A DNA stretch of 64,000 nucleotides from Microbacterium enclense (GCF_001456955.1 NZ_KQ758469.1:427304-491303), one strand, 5' to 3'. Positions 1-9,063 are shown, numbered from the stretch's first letter. The notes: generated from the letters alone by a model not told the origin. Numbers and translations: made by a program.

Positions 1-296
1 GGACCCGCGAACGAGTAGCCCTGCGTGCGGGCGTGCTTCTTCACGAGGGCATCGAGTTCGGAGACGAGGGTCGAGCCGAGCGCGCTCATCTTCTCGTCGT
101 CGGCGGGCGAGAGACGCACCGCGAACGTGTTCGGGGCGAGGATGCGGTCACGTGTGACCACCACGGCCTTCTTGTCGAGCTCGCTCCGCAGAGCGGACGC
201 GATCTCCACCGGCTGGATGCCGCTGCGGAAGGTCTTCGCGAACGCACCGTTGACGGCGCGTTCGAGACCTTTCTCGAAACTGTCGAGTAGTCCCAC
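1..296 (-). CDS. fhaA: FhaA-type FHA protein, N-terminal part (partial)
   Basis: The minus strand from a GTG at 296 reads without a stop to the window edge, so only the first 98 residues are present. The N-terminus (GLLDSFEKGLERAVNG, then KTFRSGIQPVEIASALRSEL) is the DUF3662 domain that opens FhaA, the peptidoglycan-synthesis adaptor with a C-terminal FHA domain phosphorylated by PknB-type kinases. A good ribosome site (AAGGAG, about 5 nt upstream) supports the GTG start. FhaA normally begins the operon with FHA/phosphatase/rodA/pbpA/pknA/pknB genes, which would lie left of the window. Its position beside tRNA-Leu matches the usual actinobacterial order and marks this end as backbone. The FHA domain itself is not in view. 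Confidence 0.85.
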   Translation of the reverse strand, partial: MGLLDSFEKGLERAVNGAFAKTFRSGIQPVEIASALRSELDKKAVVVTRDRILAPNTFAVRLSPADDEKMSALGSTLVSELDALVKKHARTQGYSFAG

Positions 297-382
297 GAGA
301 CTCCTTCGGGCAGGCAGACCAGTAGGCACATCGTAGTCAGCACGGCTGGGCAGGTCATGGATGCCGGCTCCGGGGGCCGCGT

Positions 383-412
383 TTCGTCAGGCGGCCGGTG
401 CCGTGATATTCT
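383..412 (+). promoter_or_regulatory. Probable tRNA-Leu promoter
   Basis: TTCGTC (383-388) and TATTCT (407-412) are separated by 18 bp and lie about 40 bp before the tRNA gene. This is a reasonable sigma-70-type promoter for the tRNA; it rests on the match alone. Confidence 0.4.
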
Positions 413-450
413 CGGAAAGTTGGTCGCGTGGCATCCTCGATGCCTCGCAT

Positions 451-534
451 GCGCGAGTGGCGGAATAGGTAGACGCGCTGGCTTCAGGTGCCAGTGCCTT
501 CACGGGCGTGGGGGTTCAAGTCCCCCCTCGCGCA
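451..534 (+). tRNA. tRNA-Leu (anticodon CAG)
   Basis: The acceptor arm GCGCGAG (451-457) pairs with CTCGCGC (527-533), followed by discriminator A534. The anticodon stem CTGGC/GCCAG (478-482/490-494) encloses a loop with CAG at 485-487, and the T-arm is GGGGG-TTCAAGT-CCCCC. A long variable arm gives 84 nt, as expected of a class II tRNA-Leu. CCA is not encoded. The 3' end (518-538) recurs near-perfectly at 49112-49132, which makes this gene the likely integration target of the island. Confidence 0.95.
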
Positions 535-538
535 CAGA
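518..538 (+). other. Candidate attL (tRNA-Leu 3' end)
   Basis: These 21 bp cover part of the T-loop, the 3' T-stem, the acceptor strand and four bases beyond the tRNA gene. The same sequence with a single C-to-G change is found at 49112-49132. Tyrosine integrases commonly use tRNA 3' ends as attB and recreate the tRNA end on insertion, so this is proposed as one end of an island. The mismatch leaves some doubt. Confidence 0.45.
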
Positions 539-582
539 TGGCCCAGTTTGTGAATGTGGGCCAATCTGTTTGGAAATACGAG

Positions 583-608
583 GAGCCGGTCGAGTTTTCG
601 ACCGGCTC
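583..608 (+). terminator. Terminator after tRNA-Leu
   Basis: A perfect 11-bp stem, GAGCCGGTCGA (583-593) with TCGACCGGCTC (598-608) and a GTTT loop, is followed by a T-rich stretch at 609-619. It sits 49 bp after the tRNA and should end its transcript. Confidence 0.8.
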
Positions 609-698
609 TTCGCTTTTTCGGCATCCGTGACGAGTGAACCTGTCGCGGTAGGGGTCGCTCGACGGTGTCGCGTTCGAGCCAGATCGAGGGACGTGCTG

Positions 699-2168
699 GT
701 GGAGGAGAGCGCCGACGAGAACGTCGAGCTGCTTCTGGCGTTGCTGCAGAACAACGCCGAGTTGGAGTGGTTGGAGTTCAAGTCCTCGCTGGGCGACCCG
801 GAACGAATCGCGCGCTACATCTCCGGTCTCGCGAACACGGCCGCGCTTCTCAACCGTCATTCCGCGTACGTGGTGTGGGGGGTGGAGGACGAGACCCGGC
901 GCATCATCGGGACTGACTTCTCGCCCCGCACGACCAAGGTCAAAGGCCAGGAGCTCGAGCTGTGGCTGGCCCGCGCAACCCCGGGTGCGGTGTTCGCCTT
1001 CATCGAGTTCGAGTTCGAGGGTGCCCACATGGTCATCCTGCGAGTCCATGCAGCAGCGGACCGCCCCGTCGAGTGCCTGTCGAAGGCCTACATCCGTGTC
1101 GGTTCGTCCTTGGTGGAGCTAAAGACCGACAAGGATCGCGAGGGTCGCCTCTGGGACATCCTCCGGAACAAGAGCTTCGAAGAGGGAACGGCCATGGAGG
1201 CCGTAGCCGAGGAGCGGGTGCAGAAGCTCCTGGACTTGGGGGCGTATTTCGCTCGCAGCCGCCAGGCTCACCCCGCCTCGCTGGAGGACCTTCTGGCCAT
1301 TGCGACGACGCTGGGCCTGCTTCGACCGCGGGACGACGGCCGCTGGGACATCACCAACTTGGGTGCCCTGCTGTTCGCACGCGAGTTGTCGTCATTCCCG
1401 ACGGTCTCGGGCAAGAGCATCCGCGTCGTTCAGTACGAGGGTGACACGCGGGCACAGGTCGTTCGCCGGCAAGACGGCGCGAAAGGCTATGCGGTCGGCT
1501 TCATGGGGCTGCTGTCCTGGCTGAAGGCGGTGCTCCCCGCGCGCGAGGTGTACGTCAACGGTGAGCGCACTGAGCAGTTGGTTTACACAGACCTTCTTCT
1601 TCGAGAGGTGCTCGCCAACGCGATGGTGCACCAGGACCTGACGGTCCGTGGCTCAGGTCCGCGCGTGGAGATCTTCAACGACCGCATCGAGGTCAGCAAC
1701 CCCGGCCGTTCCCTCGTCGCGGTCGACCGTCTGATCAACCACCCGCCGCTCGCACGGAACTCGGCCCTTGCCAACCTGATGCTGCAGATGCGTCTGTGCG
1801 AGAACCACGGCACCGGTTGGGACCGCATCGCGATGGAGACCGAGGATGCAGGTCTACCCTCTCCGACGGTGCAGTCGGACGACGATTCTATGCGAGTGAC
1901 CATTCTGGGGCCGCGCAAGCTGACCACGATGCAGCGCGAGGATCAGAAGTGGATCGTCTACGCGCACGCCTGTTTGCAGTACGCGAACCACAAACACCTC
2001 ACCAACGGCTCACTGCGTGACCGATTTGGGATCTCGACGCGAAACTCCTCCCAAGTGTCGCGGCTGATCGCTTACGCGGTTGAGGACGGGTTGATTGAGC
2101 TGTTCGATGAGTCCGTGGGTACCAAGTCGCGCTCCTACGTTCCGTACTGGGCCCGTCTCGTTCGCTGA
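699..2168 (+). CDS. AlbA_2 (Schlafen-like) domain and HATPase_c_4 regulator
   Basis: The 489-aa product has an N-terminal AlbA_2/Schlafen-like DNA-binding domain (EWLEFKSS at residues 23-30, then ISGLANTAALLN and YVVWGVED), a GHKL-type ATPase segment from about residue 300 (LLLREVLANAMVHQD, later GTGWDRI) and a C-terminal winged-helix-like tail. This is the layout of the 'ATP-binding protein/putative transcriptional regulator' family, members of which occur on islands and near defence loci. An open frame runs back across the tRNA gene, so that extension cannot be coding. GAGGG at 686-690 lies 8 nt before the GTG at 699; a GTG at 693 is the alternative. Its own target is unknown. It is the first gene after the tRNA attachment site. 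Confidence 0.75.
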   Translation: MEESADENVELLLALLQNNAELEWLEFKSSLGDPERIARYISGLANTAALLNRHSAYVVWGVEDETRRIIGTDFSPRTTKVKGQELELWLARATPGAVFAFIEFEFEGAHMVILRVHAAADRPVECLSKAYIRVGSSLVELKTDKDREGRLWDILRNKSFEEGTAMEAVAEERVQKLLDLGAYFARSRQAHPASLEDLLAIATTLGLLRPRDDGRWDITNLGALLFARELSSFPTVSGKSIRVVQYEGDTRAQVVRRQDGAKGYAVGFMGLLSWLKAVLPAREVYVNGERTEQLVYTDLLLREVLANAMVHQDLTVRGSGPRVEIFNDRIEVSNPGRSLVAVDRLINHPPLARNSALANLMLQMRLCENHGTGWDRIAMETEDAGLPSPTVQSDDDSMRVTILGPRKLTTMQREDQKWIVYAHACLQYANHKHLTNGSLRDRFGISTRNSSQVSRLIAYAVEDGLIELFDESVGTKSRSYVPYWARLVR

Positions 2169-2412
2169 CCGATCCGGTTTGCTTGACTGCAAACTGCACA
2201 TCGCTCCTCAAGACTCAGCAAACCACGTGTAGACGGGGCGAATTTGCTTGACTGGCATGTGCGCGCAGGGCGCCGGAGCTGGTGGACGACCCACCGGAGC
2301 GTCCGCTTGAGCCCGGTAGTCTCCGGACGTGAGAACCGACTGCGCGCCTGACCTTGCACCGACGACCTGCCAGCTGGACCGAATCGCCAGCGCGCTGGAG
2401 GAAGAGCCTGGC

Positions 2413-2958
2413 GTGGTGGAGATACTCACCACTGTGGTCGTTCCGTCTCTCCTTGGTGTGGCCACGCTTGTCGTGGCGGTCCTGTCGTGGCGCCTGGCTC
2501 GACGCGTGCACCAATTCGAGGTGGGTGTGCACGAGGAGACGGAGCTGCACGCGCAGCGGGAGCGGCGGTATCAGTTCGGTCAGGTCATGATGGAGTACTC
2601 CGAGGCCGTCGTCACCGAATGGGTGTTCGCCGGGAAGGTGATGTACAGCGACGGTGTCATTTCAGCTCCGCCCGAATCGAGAACCGCTCGGGCGCGCGTC
2701 GAGGCGGAGTTGCTGCGCGCTCCGGGTCCGCATGCTGGAACCCTTCTCGCTCGCGTGCGTGACAGCTTCGAGGAGGACGAGAGTCGCCAGCCTCCCGAGA
2801 ACCGGCCCCGGCTCGCGGCACTGGTCAAGATGGCTAACAAGCTCTCCATCGAGTCCTGGGTTCAAGAGCCCAATCAGTGGGCGGAGCGGGATGAAGTACA
2901 TCAAGCCGACCGCATTCGCCTGATGACCCCTGACGGTGCGCGGGGCGGTTCCCGCTAG
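2413..2958 (+). CDS. Membrane-anchored protein of unknown function
   Basis: I do not recognise this 181-aa protein. One hydrophobic segment (about residues 4-26, ending VAVLSWRL) is followed by a charged, mostly helical cytoplasmic tail. GTG at 2413 is chosen because GGAGG (2397-2401) lies upstream and the hydrophobic segment then sits at the extreme N-terminus. An in-frame GTG at 2329 would add 28 residues. The same design (short membrane anchor plus soluble tail) recurs at 3214, 9810, 10643 and 11507 within this left part of the island. Confidence 0.6.
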   Translation: MVEILTTVVVPSLLGVATLVVAVLSWRLARRVHQFEVGVHEETELHAQRERRYQFGQVMMEYSEAVVTEWVFAGKVMYSDGVISAPPESRTARARVEAELLRAPGPHAGTLLARVRDSFEEDESRQPPENRPRLAALVKMANKLSIESWVQEPNQWAERDEVHQADRIRLMTPDGARGGSR

Positions 2959-3213
2959 ACGGTGAGCTGTCGCGCGCTCGGGCATCACCCATGACGTCTG
3001 CCGCGTTGTCTGCAGCATATGACCGCTTGCCGTCGAGCTTGAGACGCCAACTACAAGAGGCCCTCCATATGAAGTCATCGACCGGGGTGAGGCGGAAGGT
3101 GGGTGCCCGCCCGGCCTTGCATCCGCGGGTGCGCTGACCGTTCCGAGCAGCTGTTCGCGCAACGCGCGGTCAGTGGCACCGTCGTCATCCTCGCCGTCCC
3201 GGAGGATGGCGAC

Positions 3214-4224
3214 ATGAAAGCTCGACGTGACGCCGGTCAACGCGCTCTGGTGGTGCTCACCCTTGCATTGGTCGCCATCGCGGCCGCATATGGTCTCAGC
3301 TGGTTGGCGCGGGCCACGCCTGGGGTGACGTGGACCGTCAGTTGGGACGTGTGGACGGTGGCCAGTGCTGTGGGCACGATTGGTGCAACCGCGGTGGCTC
3401 TCTGGCTCGCTGTTCGAGGTATCCGAAGCGAGCGGGATCGGGCTTCCCGGGTTGTGTCCGCTTGGGTGAGCGACGAGTACCTTCCCGACCCCGAGACGCA
3501 CCGCTATCGCCGCGAAGCTGTGCTTCATGTAGCCAACGAAAGTGACGAGCCGGTCTTTGGGGCTCGGGTGAGCGTTGTGGTCGGCGAGGACGGTGTTCGC
3601 CTGGGACCGCTGGCTGCACCGTCGATCATCAGCGTGATTCCCCCACGCCGAGAGTTGAAGTTCGACATCTCTACCGCGCTACGCGCTCACGAGAACAGTT
3701 GGATGCCCCGGGCGGAGCTCTTCTTCAAAGACCCGTACGGACGACGATGGTTGCGCAACGCCGACGGCGACCTGCGTGAGGTCACCGGAGAGAAGAGCGA
3801 GCTCGTCCATGACGGCGAGAACGACATGCGCCAAGTCGGTGACCTCCAGTCTCAGGAGAACCCGCTGGTGATCGCAATGATGTGGTTGGAGGCGGTCCGG
3901 GACGGCCGGCTCGACGATGTGGAGTTCACCTCGGCTCCGGAAGCAGATTGGTGGCAGTCCACCGATTGGGCGGCACTCGCTGACCGCCTGCGCGATACCC
4001 AGCCGACGTCATTCGTGGACTACCCGGCAGCCAGCGTCGCGCGGGTGAAGGTGACGGATGACGTCAGCCTGCAGGGAATGGTCGTGCGCGGCGAAGGCGT
4101 CGTTTTGGACGGTGGTAGCTGGATCACCCTCACGCGGAGCGCGTTGCGCGGATGGCGCGTGTTCGCTATCGGTCGCGCGGTTAGGCCGGACGACGTTGCC
4201 CTGCCGGACGACGCGTTCGGGTGA
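3214..4224 (+). CDS. Two-TM membrane protein with soluble C-terminal domain, unknown function
   Basis: This 336-aa protein has two predicted membrane helices (about residues 10-30 and 42-62), then a soluble region that looks beta-rich (HVANESDEPVFGARVSVVV, LFFKDPYGRRWLRN) and a C-terminal stretch with SLQGMVVRGEGVVLDG. No family is recognised. The ATG at 3214 follows GGAGG (3201-3205) by 8 nt; the open frame extends to 3103 but lacks a better start. It is followed by a strong hairpin (4262-4299) and then the convergent transposase gene. Confidence 0.6.
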   Translation: MKARRDAGQRALVVLTLALVAIAAAYGLSWLARATPGVTWTVSWDVWTVASAVGTIGATAVALWLAVRGIRSERDRASRVVSAWVSDEYLPDPETHRYRREAVLHVANESDEPVFGARVSVVVGEDGVRLGPLAAPSIISVIPPRRELKFDISTALRAHENSWMPRAELFFKDPYGRRWLRNADGDLREVTGEKSELVHDGENDMRQVGDLQSQENPLVIAMMWLEAVRDGRLDDVEFTSAPEADWWQSTDWAALADRLRDTQPTSFVDYPAASVARVKVTDDVSLQGMVVRGEGVVLDGGSWITLTRSALRGWRVFAIGRAVRPDDVALPDDAFG

Positions 4225-4261
4225 GCGGAGGATCTCAGGCGCCCCCGATGCTGACTCACGA

Positions 4262-4299
4262 AGCACCGCCGCCGGCCGGATGGCACCGGCGGCGGTGCT
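4262..4299. terminator. Bidirectional hairpin terminator
   Basis: A perfect 14-bp stem, AGCACCGCCGCCGG (4262-4275) and its complement (4286-4299), with a 10-nt loop lies between the convergent genes ending at 4224 and 4306. There is no T-tract, as is common in high-GC actinobacteria. Confidence 0.75.
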
Positions 4300-4305
4300 G
4301 CGAGC

Positions 4306-5975
4306 TCACGCCGCGATGGAATCCAATCGTTCCAGCGGCTTGCCGTCGATGTCGGTGCGGCGCCGCGCACGGACGTCCTTACGGTCGACCGTCTCCAGCG
4401 CCTCAGCGTGCACGTGCTCGACGATGCGGCGCATGTTCGACACCGACACGGCCGCGCCAGCGCACAGCGCGTTGTAGGCGTAGCCCACGGCTCGACGCTT
4501 CTCGGGGTTGCCGATATCGGTCTCGTTGTCGCCCTTGAACCAGTTGTTGTTCTCCTCGACGCGGTTGCGCATTCCGAAGAACGCCCGCCACTTGGGCGTG
4601 CGGTACTCGATGTTCTGCAGGTTCTTGATGATGCGCATCCCCTCCGTAGTGTCGGGTCCGAACTGCAGCGTCTTCTGCTGGAGGGGGTTCCCACGCACGA
4701 CCTTGTCGGTTGCGGGGTCGATGAGCATCATGTCCTTGGTGATGGTCGGGTAGGTGTATCGGTGGAACCCGTCGGCGTCGGGGCGGCCCTTCTCGGTGAG
4801 GCGGTACTTGCTGCGTGCGGCGAGGTGCGCGTAGTAGGTCTCATCGTCGATGAGGCCCGCCAGCCAGTCCGGGGTGGCGGTGACGAGGTCTTTGGGCATC
4901 CACCGGAGGTAGAGGTTGCCATCGACCTGGATAGCGTCGCCGATACTCGCCTGCTTACCGGTGTACTTCTTCTTGAAGTGCCAGACCGTGTAGAAGCCCA
5001 TCTTGCGGATTTCGACCTGGAATCGCCATGCCTTGAACCCGTTGTAGGCGCGGTCTCCGATGAGGTAGCCGCGCTCGAGGAAAAGCCGGTGTGGAAGCGG
5101 ACGGCGATGAGCGGTCCGTACCTGTTGCGTCCCGGCTCGTGCATGGTTACCCCGGTGGTGAGGACCGGGAAGCTGAGGTGGTTGGCGGGGTCGTTGGGGA
5201 GGGTGGTGACGGTCTCCACCTCCCATGCGGGTTCGTCGCTGCGCTTGCCCTTGCCCTTGTGGTTGCCCTCGCGGGTGTACGGTCCGCTCATCGCGTCGAG
5301 GTTGAAGCGGTTGGAGTCCTGCCTGCTCACGGAGGGGTTTGCGCGACCGACGAGCTTGAGCGGGGTGCCGTCGATGCCGACGTTGCCTCTGTAGCGGGCG
5401 CGGATGTCGGCGGGGAGCCGGCACACGCTCGCGCGCACCAGCGCGTTCATGAGCTCGTCAGCGCGGTCGCGCTTCTTCTGCGAGTAGGTGGCGCGCGCGA
5501 TGATGAACTCTTCGGCGGTGGCGTGCTTGCGCTTGTCGATGTCCCAGGGCTCCATGAGGTCCAGGATGCGGTTGAGGGCCTGGCAGTAGCGCTGGTACCA
5601 CTGGTTGCGGTCACCCGGAAGGGCGCCGAGTTCGAGGTAGTCGCGCACCTCCGGGGTGGTGCGGGCGTACAGCGTGGTGGCGATGGCGTCGTACCGGGAA
5701 TCCCCGTCATCCATGTGCATGAGGAAGAGGATGAGCACGGCACGGTGCGTCATCAAAGGCTTGCGGCCGGCGCCGGAGCGGCGGTCCTCCTTCTTCCACT
5801 TGTCGATGAGTTCGACCACGCCGGATTCGTCGATGAGGGTGCCGTAGAGCTTCACCTTGTCCAGGCACCCGGCGTTCGTCTTCCGCAGCCACTGGTACCG
5901 GTCGTAGGTGTGCCCGGTGGCTTCGAGCATGCGAGCGTCGAGGAGCTCGAGGGCGACCTGCTTCTGGGGGGTCAT
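4306..5975 (-). pseudogene. IS4-like DDE transposase, frameshifted
   Basis: Two overlapping frames together encode one protein of about 556 aa, which I read as a DDE transposase. The signs are VGIDGTPLK (first Asp), GDRAYNGF (second Asp) and RNRVEENNNWFK (Glu). The last fits the IS4 'YREK' signature with Phe in place of Tyr (F-x2-R-x3-E-x6-K). The frames join at the run AAAA (5081-5084 on the plus strand, TTTT in the coding strand), where one missing T would restore HTGFFLERGYLIGDR. Either a 1-nt deletion, a sequencing error or recoding explains this. The ATG (5975) overlaps the stop of the recombinase-like gene upstream (ATGA), so the two are translationally coupled. Without recoding the product would lack two of its catalytic acids. 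Confidence 0.7.
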
Positions 5976-7042
5976 CGCTGGCCCTCCGAACGGAAGATAC
6001 GGCGGTAGTCCGCATCGTCTCGCAGCTGCACGTGCTCGAGGAGGAGATGCAGCTGTTGGAGCTTTTCGACCCCGCCAGCGCGTTGCAGGTCTTTCAGGGG
6101 GACACCAGCGGCGAGGTGGTGCGTCCACCAAGTGTGACGGAGTCGGTCCGCCCGCGGCGGGCGTCCGTGAGAGTTCTCGGTGAAGGACGAGGTGAGGTTG
6201 GAGGTGTTGCGGCGGTTGACGGGACCCCAGAGGGACTGGTCGGCGGGGCGGCGGTCCAGGAGACTGAGCATCCACTCCTCCCACTCGGCCAAGAGCGGGA
6301 CCTCACGCGGCTCGTCACCCCCGACGTGGATGAGGACGCCCTCGTCGTCGACCTGTACCTGGTCGTGGCCGACGTAGGGCAGCTCGCGCGGGCGGAGACC
6401 GGCTCCGGCGCACAGGGTGAGCATGACCATCGCCCGGTCACGCTTGGAGTCGGTGAGCTGGTCCTCCGCCCAGCGCCGGAACAGCTTCATCTCGAAGTCG
6501 GTGTACGGCAGAGCGGTGCTGCGCTTGCTGAGCGGGGTCGGCCGTTCCGGGTGCTCGCCCGGCAGCAGCACCTCGCTGATACGCATCAGCTGGGCTCGGT
6601 AGTTGCGTCGGGTGCCTTCGCTGCGGTCCTGGTTGGCGGTGGTGGAGTAGATGTCGATGGCGCGGACAGACCAGATGATGTCCGGGCTGAGGGGCCAGCC
6701 CTGCTGGCGGCACCACTTCACGTACCGGGTGGTCGTGGACATCATGACGCCCACCGCATAGGCGGTGTTGGGCGCTGCCACGGTGACGGCGTCCTCCACG
6801 AACGCGCGGAACGCCGCATCCGCCTCCGGGTTTCCCCGGAAGGAGTGGGACGTCACGGCGGCCCGCGCTTCGTCGTTGAGGACGCCCCAGCTGCTCTGAC
6901 GGAGGGCGGCCGCCAGTTTCTTGGGTACGGGGGTGTTGCGGTAACGCCCGAGGTGAGCGAGGAGCACCGCATGATGCCCCTGAGCAGTAGTGGTGTCGTC
7001 GAACGTGGTCCGGCGGTTGAGGTACAAGGGAGTCGTTTGCAT
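5972..7042 (-). CDS. Tyrosine-recombinase-like protein with degenerate active site
   Basis: This 356-aa protein has the C-terminal fold of phage-type integrases: the first active-site Arg in LCAGAGLRPREL (about residue 218) and the second in RLRHTWWTHHLAAGVPL (about residue 305). The His of HxxR is replaced (DRLR), the usual LGH box reads GGV, and where xIYTH with the nucleophilic Tyr is expected the sequence is HLLLEHVQL. A Tyr occurs later (DDADYRRIF). It may therefore be a non-catalytic partner, or use the displaced Tyr. The stop overlaps the transposase start by 4 nt. It starts at ATG 7042. Confidence 0.65.
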   Translation of the reverse strand: MQTTPLYLNRRTTFDDTTTAQGHHAVLLAHLGRYRNTPVPKKLAAALRQSSWGVLNDEARAAVTSHSFRGNPEADAAFRAFVEDAVTVAAPNTAYAVGVMMSTTTRYVKWCRQQGWPLSPDIIWSVRAIDIYSTTANQDRSEGTRRNYRAQLMRISEVLLPGEHPERPTPLSKRSTALPYTDFEMKLFRRWAEDQLTDSKRDRAMVMLTLCAGAGLRPRELPYVGHDQVQVDDEGVLIHVGGDEPREVPLLAEWEEWMLSLLDRRPADQSLWGPVNRRNTSNLTSSFTENSHGRPPRADRLRHTWWTHHLAAGVPLKDLQRAGGVEKLQQLHLLLEHVQLRDDADYRRIFRSEGQR

Positions 7043-7177
7043 GACCTGCCCATGCGCAGTTCGCGCTGGCCCTTGTCCGTTATGCGCCGTATTTTCCGCA
7101 ATGCAAACGTTTTATCCGCACGAGCCGCTGATGTACCTTGAGGACGTAAAATACACTCACTCACAACGAGGTCGACA

Positions 7178-7594
7178 GTGATCGGTATCGAACGATTTGG
7201 GATGGCATTCGAGCCCCGGCGAATGGTGTACGAGTCCTCCGCATTCGGGGGCGTCCGCGAACTTCTGCAGCCCGCGGACGGGGTGGCCCCGACGGACCAC
7301 CGGTACCGCGCCGCGATGGTGCAACACCTGATGGCCACCATCGCACGTGACGAGATCCGTCTAGCGGGGCGCACCCTCCCGCAGTTCCTGCACGACGCGG
7401 GCGACGTGCGCGGAACCAGCGCCGACCGGCACCGCCGGATCTTCCGCGGGGAGACCGGGGCGCAGTATGCGGATCTGAGCTTCTGGGCCGGCCACTTCCC
7501 GTTCATCGCTGTGGCGGCCGCGAAGTACATCGCCTCGTGGGCACCGGACGAAGTGATTGAAGAGCAAGCGCGCCGACGGATGCCGAGGTTCTGA
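7178..7594 (+). CDS. Hypothetical protein, 138 aa
   Basis: No family is recognised. The protein is soluble and moderately acidic, with HRYRAAMVQHLMATIARDE and FPFIAVAAAKYIASWAPDE as its most structured stretches. The GTG at 7178 follows GAGGT by about 7 nt; an ATG at 7202 is a weaker alternative. It diverges from the recombinase-like gene, and the AT-richer gap (7043-7177) should hold both promoters. GC-rich third positions support coding. Confidence 0.6.
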   Translation: MIGIERFGMAFEPRRMVYESSAFGGVRELLQPADGVAPTDHRYRAAMVQHLMATIARDEIRLAGRTLPQFLHDAGDVRGTSADRHRRIFRGETGAQYADLSFWAGHFPFIAVAAAKYIASWAPDEVIEEQARRRMPRF

Positions 7595-7681
7595 TTCGGC
7601 TTGTGCACGGAGACACGTTCTTGCATCGACGCCAGCTTTCGCCCGCCACTGTCTTGGTCGAGTAGCGTAGAGCATGCAGGC

Positions 7682-7710
7682 ATGACCGCACTAGTAAGGT
7701 CGGATATATA
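7682..7710 (+). promoter_or_regulatory. Probable promoter
   Basis: ATGACC (7682-7687), 17 bp and TATATA (7705-7710) lie 14 bp before the GTG at 7725. Both boxes are close to the sigma-70 consensus. Confidence 0.5.
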
Positions 7711-7724
7711 GGTCAGGGGTGACG

Positions 7725-8108
7725 GTGAACGAGTTGGGTCGGGCTCCAGACCGGCGTCGTCAGTGCCACGCGCATAGCTCTGAGATGGCATTCGATTCCG
7801 CACCATTCCGGGCCCTGGCCGAGCAGGACTATTACTCACTCCCCCTGAGTGACCGGGCCTCCTTGGAGTACTACTACTCGGCGCACCTCGTCAGTGCGGG
7901 CGAGCGCTCGAGCGCCCCGCAGGATCTCTGGTGTCAGCACGCCGCTGACATCGACGACCTGCTCGAGCGCGCCAACCGCCTTCCGTGGGCGGAGGCAGCC
8001 GCACTGCGAGCGCAAGCGGCGGCGTGGATCGAGCAGCAGCATGTGTGCCCCCTCAACAACTACCAACGGGCACGTGTGGAGCACATGCTGGACGTTATGC
8101 GTGCCTGA
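7725..8108 (+). CDS. Hypothetical protein, 127 aa
   Basis: This soluble, helix-rich protein has a Tyr-rich patch (DYYSLPLSDRASLEYYYSAH) and ends PLNNYQRARVEHMLDVMRA. No family is recognised. AGGGG at 7714-7718 suits the GTG at 7725; GTG 7719 is too close to it, and ATG 7785 would remove 20 residues. A promoter is visible directly upstream, so it is probably transcribed alone. Confidence 0.55.
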   Translation: MNELGRAPDRRRQCHAHSSEMAFDSAPFRALAEQDYYSLPLSDRASLEYYYSAHLVSAGERSSAPQDLWCQHAADIDDLLERANRLPWAEAAALRAQAAAWIEQQHVCPLNNYQRARVEHMLDVMRA

Positions 8109-8466
8109 ACGCCGTGTCCCTCCATCGTCGCTCGCCTTTTAGGCGCGCCCGGGGCCAGTTTGAAGGCTCCCCCGGCTTCGTCGATGTTTCGGTGGCGACC
8201 CCAACGGATCTCTCCAGGGAATCAGGCGCCACCCGGGCGGTGTCGACACGGTGTATCAGTCGCTGGCGCAGGAGCACAGTCGGTTCCAGCTCGTCGTCAA
8301 ACCGCTCGAACTGCGCGGGCGCGGGGCGGGGAGCCCGCGTCGCGACAGAACGCGTCAATGCCCACGGGATGCACTGACCGCTGCTGACGAATGGTTCATA
8401 TGGCGATGTGGGGTGCCGCAGCCCCGCTCGCCCGCGCGTCGGGGTTGAACGGAACGGGCGTCGACA
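8109..8466. other. Intergenic region without a recognisable gene
   Basis: These 358 bp separate two convergent genes. Open frames exist on both strands but have unlikely composition (Arg/Ser/Pro rich) and no ribosome sites. I see no terminator or repeat of note. Confidence 0.5.
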
Positions 8467-8976
8467 TCAGACGCCGCGGGCCTCGCCACCCACGGCTTGC
8501 GCAATCGCCGGCGCGATCTCTGCCGAGTTCGCGATGCCCTCGCTCGAGTTCAGCGAGAGGACCGCGTTGCCGGAGGACACGAAGATGCCGCCGTAGGCGT
8601 CGCTCAGCTCGCCCCACGCGGCGAGGGTCTCCGCGTCCGGGAAGACGTTGATGCCGGCGTCGTTACCGCTCACGGTCATGTCGAAGCGCGCCTTAGCGCC
8701 GGATCCCCCGACCTCGGCACGCACCGGCTCGGAGTGCTCGATGCCCAGCTCATCCAAAGCGGCGACGAAGGTGTCCACGGACGATTGGATATCCGAGACG
8801 GGTGCGGCCGTGGAGGCGGCGGGCGTGGGGGTCGGGGTGGTCGAAGGAGTGGTCGACGCCTCAGTGGTGACAACGGGCGCGGGCTGAGCCTGCTCCTCTG
8901 GCGATGAGCACCCGGCCAGCAACAGGGCTGCGGCAACGGCGGCGGTTGACACGGTGAGTACACGCAGGCGGGTCAT
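8467..8976 (-). CDS. Secreted lipoprotein of unknown function
   Basis: This 169-aa protein carries a lipoprotein signal (MTRLRVLTV, hydrophobic core, LLLAGC with the lipobox Cys at residue 22). A Thr/Pro/Ala-rich linker (about residues 26-60) then leads to a small C-terminal domain (DIQSSVDTFVAALDELGIE to the end). It should be lipid-anchored outside the membrane. ATG at 8976 is preceded by GGAG at 5 nt; the open frame extends further upstream, but only this start gives a proper signal peptide. The function of the end domain is unknown. Confidence 0.75.
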   Translation of the reverse strand: MTRLRVLTVSTAAVAAALLLAGCSSPEEQAQPAPVVTTEASTTPSTTPTPTPAASTAAPVSDIQSSVDTFVAALDELGIEHSEPVRAEVGGSGAKARFDMTVSGNDAGINVFPDAETLAAWGELSDAYGGIFVSSGNAVLSLNSSEGIANSAEIAPAIAQAVGGEARGV

Positions 8977-9063
8977 AGGTGCTCCAAAGATGTGCGGACT
9001 TGCCATTCTGGCAGGCACGCGCCCTTAGCCGGGCGTGACTGCGGGCGTTGATCGTTTGCAATT

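Larger units (their letters stand above)
4306..7042 (-). mobile_element. Two-gene insertion unit: recombinase-like plus DDE transposase
   Basis: The unit pairs a tyrosine-recombinase-like gene with a coupled IS4-like transposase gene. I could not find convincing terminal inverted repeats or target duplications around 4230-4310 or 7050-7170, so the boundaries are simply those of the genes. Confidence 0.5.

Noticed and set aside
357..698. Open frame continuing upstream of the AlbA_2 gene across tRNA-Leu
   Set aside because: It runs through the tRNA and its terminator; the ribosome site and domain start fit GTG 699.
4408..5394. Long plus-strand frame opposite the transposase
   Set aside because: It is antisense to recognisable transposase motifs; composition is that of a shadow frame.
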